Origin: an uncultured Lachnospiraceae bacterium
Lineage (GTDB): Bacteria > Bacillota > Clostridia > Lachnospirales > Lachnospiraceae
NCBI GenBank assembly: GCA_910586645.1
Contig: CAJUIS010000029.1
Coordinates: forward strand, 1-26,279
Length of the DNA: 26,279 nucleotides
Direction of reading: 5' to 3'
A program made the position numbers and the translations under genes. Shown piece after piece: positions 1 to 9,100 of this stretch (the first letter of the stretch is position 1; each line of letters begins with the position of its first letter). Below the pieces are notes generated by a model, which saw nothing but the letters and a program-made list of their open reading frames with translations, was not told the origin of the DNA and did not search any database.

Positions 1-282
1 AAAGAAGCTTCCGGTTTCTTTTCGGAAATCAAAAAATATGCCTTACGTCCGGTTATCACAAAACCGGCGCAGGAGATTCCCCTTCTGTCAGAGCCAGCCC
101 GTCTTATGTTCCAGAAGGATATTTTTTCTTCCGATCTCTATTACGGTACACGCGAACAAAAAGACGCCCTTCAAAATCTCTCCGGACAAATATGTCCGGA
201 CAAAGCTTCCCGGATCTGTTGGAAAAATGAACTGCAGCGGGAAATTGTAAAATACCCTACGGAGAAATTACCTTGGCAATAA
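1..282 (+). CDS. C-terminal fragment of an unrecognised protein (partial at left edge)
   Basis: Frame 1 is open from the first base to a TAA at 280-282, giving 93 residues without a start codon inside the fragment that must be used, so the gene begins outside the window. Codon choice and amino-acid composition (mixed charged and hydrophobic residues, Tyr-Tyr-Gly and Trp near the end) look like real coding sequence. The last 26 bases overlap the end of spoIIP on the other strand, so the two genes converge. I do not recognise the family. The usual Firmicutes neighbour after spoIIP is lepA on the same strand; that is not what is here. It could still be a chance open frame, since 93 codons is short. 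Confidence 0.5.
   Translation, partial: KEASGFFSEIKKYALRPVITKPAQEIPLLSEPARLMFQKDIFSSDLYYGTREQKDALQNLSGQICPDKASRICWKNELQREIVKYPTEKLPWQ
181..200. repeat. Perfect 8-bp inverted repeat with 4-base loop
   Basis: TCCGGACA at 181-188 and TGTCCGGA at 193-200 form a perfect hairpin with loop AATA. It lies inside the partial plus-strand frame, 57 bases past the spoIIP stop when read on the minus strand. No strong T tract follows on either strand, so it is at best a weak terminator. The same core occurs in the sialidase terminator at 3066-3092. Confidence 0.55.
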
Positions 283-1546
283 TATCTGCAAGAGGCTCCA
301 TCGCATTCATCATCTCCTGTACGGTATTCGTCTGCGCCCCGGCTTCCACCAGAAGCGTCTTTGGGCAGTAGTGCATATTATACCGGTATCCCTTCAGATA
401 AATCGCCCTGGAAAAGCCCGGATAATATTCATTTGCCGCAATCTGCATCTGCAGAGAAAATGCAAGATTGTCCTGTATGTACGGATTCGGAAGATATGCG
501 ATATCCCCGTTTGCCGTCGTCCTGCTCAGACCGTTAAAAAACATAATGCTTGCCGTCTGTTTCCCCTGTATGTCCGTTACCAGATGCGTCCCTTCCGCAA
601 CGCCGTCCCGGTGCAGATCAATAACAACTTCAATTCCCGGATTTTCCTTTAAAATCCGCTCTACAACAGGCCCTGCCTTCGAATAGGCTCCATCCCTGCT
701 TTCCACATCATACTCTCCGGTATGGTGCAGCACGTGAAAGCCGTATTTTGTCAGAAGCTGCGTCAGATATTCCCCTACTCCGACAATTGACGTCGCCGCA
801 TCCTGCGGAAGGGAATCTGCAAAACGTTCCTGTGAATGCGTATGATAAATTAATATCTGCGGCGTTTCCGCCCCATGAGAAAGCTTCATATTCCGGTTCA
901 GCAAATCTGCGGCGGAAAGCTGTGAACTGTTAATTGTTGTCGTACGGTCTACCACATAAAAATTCTGTATCAGATAGTCAAAATCATTTAGTTTCTCTTT
1001 GGAATAATTTACCAGGGGCGTCTGGTTCGGCACAAAAACAGCCGGCGCCGTTTCCTTTTTTTCTTTTTTTGTTTTTTTATTTTTTTTGTCCGTATCATCT
1101 GAATTTTCCTGTTCCATCCCGTCCATAAGGCCGGAATCTGTCACTGTGACAACTTCCCCTGTCGCTTCATCCACATAATTTTCATCCGCAGCTTCTTTTG
1201 CAATGATTGACTCATAGGAAATCTGGCTTTCTGACTGTGTCGCATATTCTTCTTCATCTGTCACATACCCATAAACCGGAATCACGCGAAATGCCATCTC
1301 CATCAGCCTGCGTATGCCGTCCTTCTCTTTTTTTTCATAAAACAGGGCAGGCGCCGTGGATTTTAACATACAGACGTACGCTTCGCTTTTTGCCTGTCTG
1401 AGCACAATGTCAAGGAGCGAATCTTTCCTGATCAGATTTCCGGCAAGCATTCCAATACACAGAACCGCCGTAACTGCGGCTGCGGCCGCCGTCATATTTC
1501 CATACCTGTTTTTTTTCGATTTCTTTCTTCGAAATTTCATTCTCAC
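257..1546 (-). CDS. spoIIP: Stage II sporulation protein P (peptidoglycan amidase/endopeptidase)
   Basis: SpoIIP is part of the DMP (SpoIID-SpoIIM-SpoIIP) machine that trims septal peptidoglycan during engulfment of the forespore. The 429-residue protein has a basic N-terminus, one membrane anchor (about 18-36), a long acidic then lysine-rich linker (about 95-170), and the C-terminal amidase domain (about 228-427). Metal-site signatures are visible: YHTHSQE with H235, H237 and E240, DLHRDG with H312, and LLVEAG with E401. The start is GTG at 1546, chosen because a GGGAG sits 9 bases upstream; an ATG at 1540 has poorer spacing. It lies 45 bases after gpr on the same strand, so the two form the conserved gpr-spoIIP sporulation pair. 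No promoter or terminator of its own is evident. The lysine-rich stretch is encoded by four adjacent homopolymer runs. Confidence 0.95.
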   Translation of the reverse strand: MRMKFRRKKSKKNRYGNMTAAAAAVTAVLCIGMLAGNLIRKDSLLDIVLRQAKSEAYVCMLKSTAPALFYEKKEKDGIRRLMEMAFRVIPVYGYVTDEEEYATQSESQISYESIIAKEAADENYVDEATGEVVTVTDSGLMDGMEQENSDDTDKKNKKTKKEKKETAPAVFVPNQTPLVNYSKEKLNDFDYLIQNFYVVDRTTTINSSQLSAADLLNRNMKLSHGAETPQILIYHTHSQERFADSLPQDAATSIVGVGEYLTQLLTKYGFHVLHHTGEYDVESRDGAYSKAGPVVERILKENPGIEVVIDLHRDGVAEGTHLVTDIQGKQTASIMFFNGLSRTTANGDIAYLPNPYIQDNLAFSLQMQIAANEYYPGFSRAIYLKGYRYNMHYCPKTLLVEAGAQTNTVQEMMNAMEPLADIIAKVISP

Positions 1547-1591
1547 GCCTACACACTCCCGCTGCTTACAATATATGCGCAGACAAGTGAT

Positions 1592-2539
1592 TTATGCCGG
1601 GAAAAAAGCCATGTTAATCCCTTCTGAAATTGTAAAGCTAAGCCTTTTTACCGCTTCATCGATATCTTTTGGCGTAACAAACATTGCGTTTAAATTCGGG
1701 GACAAAAGTTCCCGTATCAATTCATGTTTTTCCGCTTCTTCCAACTGGCTGATCGATTTTCCAATATCCTCCAGCCGTCTGGCCTCTTCCATAGCCGAAA
1801 CAAGATTGTTCATCGTATCACTGACAATCGTAGCCGCGTCCACTACCGTAGGAATCCCAATCGCAATCACCGGAATCCCCATACTTTCTCTGTTTAGTGC
1901 ATGTCTGTGATTTCCAACGCCGGAGCCTGGTGAAATCCCTGTATCCGTAATCTGAATTGTCCGGTTCAAACGCTTTGCGCTTCTGGCCGCCAATGCATCC
2001 ACCGCAATGATATAATCCGGTTTTGTCTCTTCCAATACGCCTTTTATAATTTCTAATGTCTCCATTCCCGTCTGTGCCATTACGCCGGGCACAATGCTGC
2101 TGATTTGATGATTTCGCTTCAATCCGAATGCATACTTTCCAAATTTCCGGATAATATGCCTGGTAATCATCATGTTGTCCACCACGCGGGGGCCAAGCGC
2201 ATCCGGCGTCACCTCTCTGTTTCCAAGCCCTGCAATAAGAACAGACAGCTCTTTTTTCTCTATCGGCATCAGTTCCTTTAATATTTTTGCAAGCTCCTCT
2301 GAAATCTCCCTGTGATAATCTTCATCGGAATCCGTCATATCGGGCGCTTCCAGCGTAATATAGCTTCCCCTCGGCTTTCCCATAATTTTCGCTCCGTTTT
2401 CCGTCTCAATGATTACTTTTGTGACTTTCATATTTCGTCCCGGATTTTCTTCTTTTACGGTAACCCCCTTTACTTCCACATTATCATTTTCAAATTTTTC
2501 TCTCGCTTCCAATGCAAGATCCGTTCGAACCTGATACAT
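1592..2539 (-). CDS. gpr: Spore germination endoprotease GPR
   Basis: GPR degrades small acid-soluble spore proteins at germination (aspartic peptidase family A25). The 315-residue product matches the family along its length: VRTDLALEA at residues 4-12, IAGLGNREVTPDALGPRVV with candidate catalytic D113, PGVMAQTGMET, and IIAVDALAAR with candidate D181. The ATG at 2539 follows an AAGGTGG ribosome binding site, and an in-frame TAA two codons upstream rules out a longer protein. This leaves only three residues before the VRTDLA segment, whereas Bacillus pro-GPR has about 15-16 that are removed during activation. In Bacillus it is a forespore gene under sigma-G; I could not find a convincing sigma-G promoter between it and divergent rpsT. 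Followed by spoIIP. Confidence 0.95.
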   Translation of the reverse strand: MYQVRTDLALEAREKFENDNVEVKGVTVKEENPGRNMKVTKVIIETENGAKIMGKPRGSYITLEAPDMTDSDEDYHREISEELAKILKELMPIEKKELSVLIAGLGNREVTPDALGPRVVDNMMITRHIIRKFGKYAFGLKRNHQISSIVPGVMAQTGMETLEIIKGVLEETKPDYIIAVDALAARSAKRLNRTIQITDTGISPGSGVGNHRHALNRESMGIPVIAIGIPTVVDAATIVSDTMNNLVSAMEEARRLEDIGKSISQLEEAEKHELIRELLSPNLNAMFVTPKDIDEAVKRLSFTISEGINMAFFPA

Positions 2540-2608
2540 CCTTTACCACCTTCGTAATTTTATCTCTGTAATTTTCCTTATTTTTTGCCAAAATAAAAAA
2601 AATATGTA

Positions 2609-2637
2609 TTGACAGATAAATAAACTTGCCATAGAAT
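2609..2637 (+). promoter_or_regulatory. Sigma-A promoter of rpsT
   Basis: Consensus -35 TTGACA (2609-2614), 17-base spacer, -10 TAGAAT (2632-2637), preceded by A/T-rich sequence. Predicted transcription start near 2644, giving a leader of about 87 bases before rpsT. Confidence 0.85.
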
Positions 2638-2643
2638 AATATT

Positions 2644-2730
2644 TGTATGTGTACATCGGAACGTCCGTGTCCGGCTTCGATGCACAGTCCAAATTAATGA
2701 TTCTATTTTCACATATTGGAGGTGTCCGGA
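2644..2730 (+). promoter_or_regulatory. Structured 5' leader of rpsT with ribosome binding site
   Basis: The leader can fold a stem between 2651-2660 and 2676-2685 (one mismatch, one G-U pair) with a 15-base loop. The 8-mer GTGTCCGG occurs in this loop (2667-2674) and again between the ribosome binding site and start codon (2722-2729). GGAGG at 2718-2722 is 8 bases from the TTG start. Autoregulation through such a leader is an inference from E. coli S20, which also has a UUG start. Confidence 0.4.
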
Positions 2731-2994
2731 TTGGCTAATATTAAATCTGCGAAGAAGAGAATTCTCGTTACAGCAACGAGAACTGCCAGAAACAAATCAA
2801 TCAAGTCCGCAGTAAAGACTTCTATAAAAAAAGTGGAAGCCGCTGCCGCTGCAAAGAATAAAGAAGAAGCAAAAGCTGCATTAACAGCTGCCACTTCTAC
2901 AATTGCCCGCGCAGCAAAAAAAGGCGTTTACCATAAGAACAACGCGGCAAGAAAAGTTTCGCGCCTGACCAGACTTGTAAATGAAATCGCTTAA
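2731..2994 (+). CDS. rpsT: 30S ribosomal protein S20
   Basis: S20 binds 16S rRNA early in 30S subunit assembly. The 87-residue, strongly basic, alanine/lysine-rich helical protein begins MANIKSAKKRI, the usual S20 N-terminus, and ends in a typical ARKVSRLTRLVNEIA tail. The start is TTG at 2731, chosen over an upstream in-frame TTG at 2716 because the latter overlaps the GGAGG ribosome binding site at 2718-2722 and would add residues foreign to the family. It has its own consensus promoter and a strong terminator and is divergent from gpr, as in many Firmicutes. A UUG start is also known for E. coli rpsT, where it takes part in translational autocontrol; whether that applies here is unknown. 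Confidence 0.97.
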   Translation: MANIKSAKKRILVTATRTARNKSIKSAVKTSIKKVEAAAAAKNKEEAKAALTAATSTIARAAKKGVYHKNNAARKVSRLTRLVNEIA

Positions 2995-3007
2995 TCGGCG
3001 TATAGCA

Positions 3008-3051
3008 AAGAGAGAGAATTTGAACCGTCATCAAATTCTCTCTCTTTTTTT
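3008..3051 (+). terminator. Rho-independent terminator of rpsT
   Basis: A 16-bp perfect stem (3008-3023 with 3031-3046) and 7-base loop followed by a run of T to 3051, beginning 14 bases after the rpsT stop codon. Confidence 0.92.
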
Positions 3052-3056
3052 ATTCC

Positions 3057-3092
3057 ATAAAAACAACGGCCCGGACAAAATGTCCGGGCCGT
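3057..3092 (-). terminator. Rho-independent terminator of the sialidase gene
   Basis: A perfect 12-bp G+C-rich stem (3066-3077 with 3081-3092, loop AAA) lies 21 bases beyond the sialidase stop codon. Read on the minus strand it is followed by TGTTTTTATGG. It also insulates the gene from the convergent rpsT transcript. Confidence 0.88.
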
Positions 3093-3113
3093 CTGACAGC
3101 GATAAGCCGCTTC

Positions 3114-6100
3114 TTATTTAATGTTCTTTGTTTTTACCTTCAAGCCTGCCTTTTTCAGTGTTGTATTTGCCAGTTTCTTCTTTTTCGCCGCAGTCTTTCT
3201 CAGATTCTTGTTTACTTTGACAACGACGTTTGACGGTACATTTTTAAACGCTCCCTTCATACTTGGCAGACTCTTGCCCTTGAAAATCACTTTTTTCACT
3301 TTTTTACATTTCACAAATGCGCCTTTCGCGATTTTCTTCACGCCGGCTCCAATTGTTACCGCAGTCAGAGCCTTACAATTTGCAAAAGCTTTACTCTTAA
3401 TAGTCACAACATTTGAGCCGATTACAACCGTCTTTAATTTCCTGCAGTTTTTAAATGCATTGCTTTCAATTCCAACGACTTTATAGTCTTTTCCATCAAT
3501 TTTCTGAACTGCCGGAATCTTAACCGTCTTCTTATCTGCGCCTTTTTTAATTGTAATCGTCTGATCTGTCACTGCCACAAATACAATGCCGCCCGCCTGA
3601 TATTCCTTTCCGACTGTAAGACCTGTCTGAACCGGAGGCGTTCCATTTCCTCCTGAAGGGTTATTATTGCCGTTCCCCGATCCCGGAGGATTATTATTGT
3701 TGCCGTCATCCGGCTGACTCGGCTTGCCAAGAGCATTCTGCGCATCCTGCAAAGCCTTTTTCAGATTCCTGATTTCCTCGGCCGTCTTTTGCATCTGTTC
3801 TTCTTCCGGCAATTCCAGAAAATCCAAAACGTCTTCATACGCCTTTTTAAACTCAGCCCATTTATCCGCTCCGTAATAGTCTTTCTCTCCTCCATCATAA
3901 ATGGTCTGCACTCCGTTAAAAGCTTCCTGAAGCATTCCTTTTTCCTGCAGCTTTTCTTCCTCTTCCGCATTTTTCTGCTTTCTGACTGTTACTGTAACAT
4001 CCACTTCCTTTTTGCTTTCACTGGTTGACGGCTGAGCGGAAACGGTAATCACTGCCGTACCTTCTGCCGTCGCCGTAATAACGCCGTCATTGGCTGGTTC
4101 TGCGTCTGTCGTCCCTTTATCTTTTACTTTATAACTGTATACAACCGCTTTCGGATGTCCGTCTATCTCACAGGAACCTCCGATTACAGAATCCGGAACC
4201 AACTGAACTTCTCCCTCTTCTTCATCCAAAGGAATTACAATCTCCGGAGCCTGAGGGCTGACGGAAAGGCTTTCCACCACACAGGTACAATCCGGATCCG
4301 GAACCACCGTTGGATTTACCACTCTTACGTATACTGTGGCTGTTTTTCTTGAACTTCCTTCTCCCACACTTGCCGTAATTGTCACTCTGGTTGCACTCAC
4401 TGCAACGCCGCTTACATTTCCGTCCTGATCTACGGCTGCCACGTTTGCATTGCTTGATGTCCATGTAACTTCTTTATCCGTTGCATTATCCGGCGTAACC
4501 GTAGCCGTCAGACGAATGCTGTCTCCTTTTACAAGGCGGATTGTTCCGCTATGATCTAATGTAATGGATTCTACATCCACAATGCCGGAGTCCTCCCTCG
4601 CTTCTGCAATCGCCGCTTCCAGCTCTTCCGCCGCCGCATAATAATCCGCCGTACGGCTTTCTGCCGATGTAAGAATCTGAAGCTTCGCATCATATGCAGC
4701 CTGAAGTTTCGCTTTTGCCTCCGGTGCGTATCCTTCCTTTTCCAGTTCCACAGCCGCCAAATCACACTGCTCTTTCAAATTATTATATGCATAAGCATAA
4801 ATCTTCACTGTTCTCGTATGTGTCAAACCATCCCACTTGTTTCCACAGGTATAGGTAACGACTCCATCCGCTGTCGCCATACCGTTTTCATCTTTTGCAA
4901 TCGGCGTCGTAACCGTTCCGCCATCCCATTGATGTCCAAGAGCGGCAATCGTTCTTCCTTCCGTAACAATCTTGTTCTCTTCCAGACATTTTTCCCTTCC
5001 TGTATAACCATTCTTATCGCACCTTGCTGTTTTTCTTCCTAAACTAATATGATTATGTCCGGAATGATCTGCAACTTCGATGACGTAAAGTTTATCATTG
5101 ATGACAATGCCTTCCGCCACAGGATCCTCCGTTTTTGGCGTAATTACAATGCTTGTCGTATCTTTGTACAAATCTGTCTTTCCTACAAGACGAACCAGAT
5201 TGCGGATAAAATTCTGCGGATACAGAACAAAAATTCCGTCCTCTGAACCTCCTGCCTTGCTCCATTCATAAGCGATCAGATAGGTCTCGCCTTCTTCAAT
5301 TTCATCTGCACGCTCATATCCTGGAATGGGTGTGCCCTCTGCAGCCGGATTCTTCTTAAATAATGTCATCTTTGTATCGTCGCCTGAATAATTAGACGTC
5401 AGGTTAAACGTCATTGGCACGTTCGGTATCTCACTGCCTCCGGTTGTGTGGAAGCACATAGTATCCTCTGTTTCTCCCTCTGCCGGTTCCTTGCTGAACG
5501 TAAAATACGTCTTGGAGGCTTCCTCCACTTTCTCTACTTTTACCATTCTGGAATCCTGGCCAAAGAAATTCAAATTTCCGCTGCTGTTTTTTGCAAGAGC
5601 TCCAAAATACTTTTCTCCCGCATCCGGAGAATTCAGCTTCTTTACTTTAATCTCATAATACGCTTCTGCAGACCCTTCCGGTCCCGGCTCTGACATGGCC
5701 TTAAACTCATACTCTGCATTCTCAAGATAAGCTCTTGGATTCGACGTCATTTCCTCCGAAAAGTCCTCTGCGGAATCTTCTGCCGGCTCGGATGGTCCCG
5801 TAAGTTTTCTTAAATCTCTCGTCAGCGTCCCATCAACGGCAATATCAAAATGCTCCGCCTCTTTTGGGGCTTTTATCTCAGTGGGAGAATCAAACTGGAT
5901 CGTATATTCTCCTCCTGCTTCAAGCGTCGCTCTGTCCGCATCGTCAAACGTCGTATTTTCATCCGTGACATAAACAGTGTAATCCACATCCCCAATTGAA
6001 AACGCGGCGTAACCGTTCTGCTTTGCCTCTATTGTAAAATACTTCTCGCTATTTTCCGTTTTTTCTGCCTGAGCGCCGTTTGTAACGCACCTTGTTATTG

Positions 6101-9100
6101 ACGGAGCCTTATCCTCAGTCGACACATTCAACAGATAGACTTCCGCATTTTCCGACTCCTGATAAGCAATCAGATATTTGCCGCCTTCCTTCAGGCTCTT
6201 TGCCGGCACATACCCTCCAAGCAATTCATTCGCCTGAGCTCCTCCGGAAACATAGTTTTTCTCCAGTAACATTACCGGTCTTATATTAGTATCGCTCGTC
6301 ATAGAATCCCAGTTCCCGCGGTTAAACGTATTATTTGCTTTCCAGAAGATAAACCTTCTCTTTGTACTGCCTTGTTGATTATAGATTTCATAAGCTCCAA
6401 TTTTTCCATGCGTCCCGGTAAAATATTCATTGACTGTGATTCCTGTAGGCGTTTCTGAAAAATAGCTGCCACCGTGTGCATTTACCAGATAATATGTTTT
6501 CTCTCCTTTATTTGCAATCGTCCATCTTTTGTCTGCGCCTTCTCCCGTTGAATGAAATTCAAATTCCATATCGGTAAGTTTTGTGCTTGTTCCGCTTGCA
6601 GACGTCGGCAGTTCCTTTACCTCTGTCGTAATGTCAAATCCATTCACAAGCTCTGTTTTTACAGCAGGACTCTGGGAGCTGACTGCCTCCATATCCTCTT
6701 CCATCTGTATCACCACAGATTCTCCCACTTTAAGATCCAGTCTCTTCTGCTCCCTGTCTGAACCTCCGCCTTCGCCAAGCTTTGGATCCGTCACATGAAT
6801 TCTGTAAATTACGCCGTCCACGACAGCCGTCCTCTCTCCTTCCGCCACGCCGGTAATGGTAACATTCTTTTTTGAAGCGTCTGCTTCCACAGTCATCGGC
6901 TGTTTTCCAATCAGTTTGGTTGTCACCTGAGATGCGCTTGTACCGGCAACCGGATACAGAGCTATTACCCGTTTTGCATTATCATCTGCGGAGTCTGTAT
7001 AAACATATGTAATCAAATATTTTCCGCCGTCTTTTGGTTCGTCAACCTGAACATATCCGTTCAGCAGAGAGCCCCCGGAAGCCTCATTTGTCTTTTCAAA
7101 CAATATCAGGTTCTGAAGCCCGCTATCATCATGGGTAACGCTGCCTGTTGCATTAAAGTTTAAACCTGGCAGATAAAAACCAAAATGCCTGTAGTCATTG
7201 GCAGGCGCCGCACCATCCGGATTTGTGAAGCAAAGGCCTTCCATGCCCTCTACTTTCTGAATCACCATAGAGGTAGGATGGTTTCTGAAATAATGTGTGC
7301 CGTTAAAGCCCAGGTTTGTTAAATACAGGCGCTTGGACTCATTGTAAATCTGCCACTTATCCCCATCTGCCTTCCGAAACGTATACTCCATTTCTGAAAG
7401 GCGGATCCCGGTATTTGGATTTTCTCCAAAAGCATTCGCCAGAGCTGCCTGATTTGAATTCACATGATCATACAGAGTTGCATTTACCGCAGTTCCGATC
7501 CCGGATTCTATATCTGCAACCGGAGCGCTTGGCGTAATCTCCTGATTAATCTCCGGAGCGCCTTCCCCCGTTCCCACATACTCTCTTTGATATGTCTCTC
7601 CTACATTCAGTTCCACATCAACCACAGCTTCTTTGATATCCGCCTGCGGCAGAATGTCCAAAATGCTGTATCTGTCATAACGCATCGAAGCGCTGCCATT
7701 TTCCCAGAGAAGCCCTATCGTGCCGTCGTTCAGCTCTGTCAGGCAGGAATACTGAAATGCATCTGAGCTGTCTTTCACAACAAACGGCGTTCCGATTGGC
7801 GTAAGACGCCAGTTCTCTTCCACCTGAAAAGCGAAAATTCTTCCGTTTCTCCGCTCATTACCGCCTGCCAGAACGCCTCCTGCCGGGCATGAAACCAAAA
7901 TAACCTGTTTTCCGTCTATCTCTTTTGAATAAGTAATCGCGCTTAAATTACAATTCGTTGCGCCTTGCTGTATATAAATGTCTGTCTGTACGCTGTCGCT
8001 GCTGATAGTGTAACGGGCCTCCCCGTCTTCCACATCTCTCCAGATCGTCGTATAGCAGATACGTCCTGTCGAATTACGATAAAACATCAGAAGCCTTCCG
8101 TCTTTCAGCTCTACGATTTCATTCTCTGTCGCATAAGCGGACGTCGCTTTATTGACATTATTCGTACGGCCCCATGACTTTCCGTTATCCGTAGAATAAA
8201 TCATGCTGGCCACCTGATCGGTTCCGCTGTTAAAATAGTAATCCCCAAGCACGATATCGCCATGTTTCGTCGTCGTAAGCCCCCGGCCGGGAGAAATTAA
8301 AAAAGCGTCCTCTCCCGTCTCATGCAGAACCTGATCTGAAATATTTCTTGGATGTTCCCATGTCCGTCCATTATCCTTAGAAGAAATCACCCATACATAA
8401 CTTGTTTTGTAAACATGATATCTGGAATCCTTATAATAAACGTTCTGCTGCACCAAAGAGCCGCTGTCCGTGGTTCCGTTCTCATCCACAATCTGCGGCT
8501 GCGTCAGTTCTTCCAGCGCGCTTCCGTTTTTCTCATAAATATTGTACCATTCATCCACAACATAATCCGTCGGCTGATGATCCGCCCTCTTTAAAATCGG
8601 CGCATACATCTCGTCGGAACCTGCTGACGGGACAAAATCGCCTACATAAAACGCATATGTTTCCAAATCGTCATCCTTCGGCTTCTTTCCGCAGTTGTCC
8701 CAGTTATCTGTCAGAGCAAGATATTTCTTTCCTTCTATTGTGATATAGCCCGTACCGTCATGATCTGTTTTCCCGCTCAAAGCCTGCAGACTGTAGTCCG
8801 CCGGCTGGGCGTCCGCAAAACAGTACACCGTACCGTCAAGTCCCTGTACAAGCGCTGAATCAACAAAAGTAGCGGCCGCATAATTTGCGTATCCTTTCGA
8901 ATCCGGAAAATGGAACGGAAAACTGTAATTCCACGTATTCCCTCCATCACTGGACACAGAAGCAATGATGTCAAGGCCGCCCCAGTCTCCCGACGTCTCC
9001 CATCTTGCATCTGCTGAAGCCATAATATCGCCATTCTCCAATGTAATCATGGCCGGAATCCGAAAATTCTCACTTCCTGCAGTATTGGCTGCAAAAGGCT

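Noticed and set aside
1356..1910. 184-residue plus-strand frame
   Set aside because: It lies antisense to the ends of spoIIP and gpr, both unmistakable genes, with no ribosome binding site or family resemblance.
2540..2730. Sigma-G promoter for gpr
   Set aside because: A CATACAA-like -10 can be found on the minus strand but without a matching -35 at the right distance.
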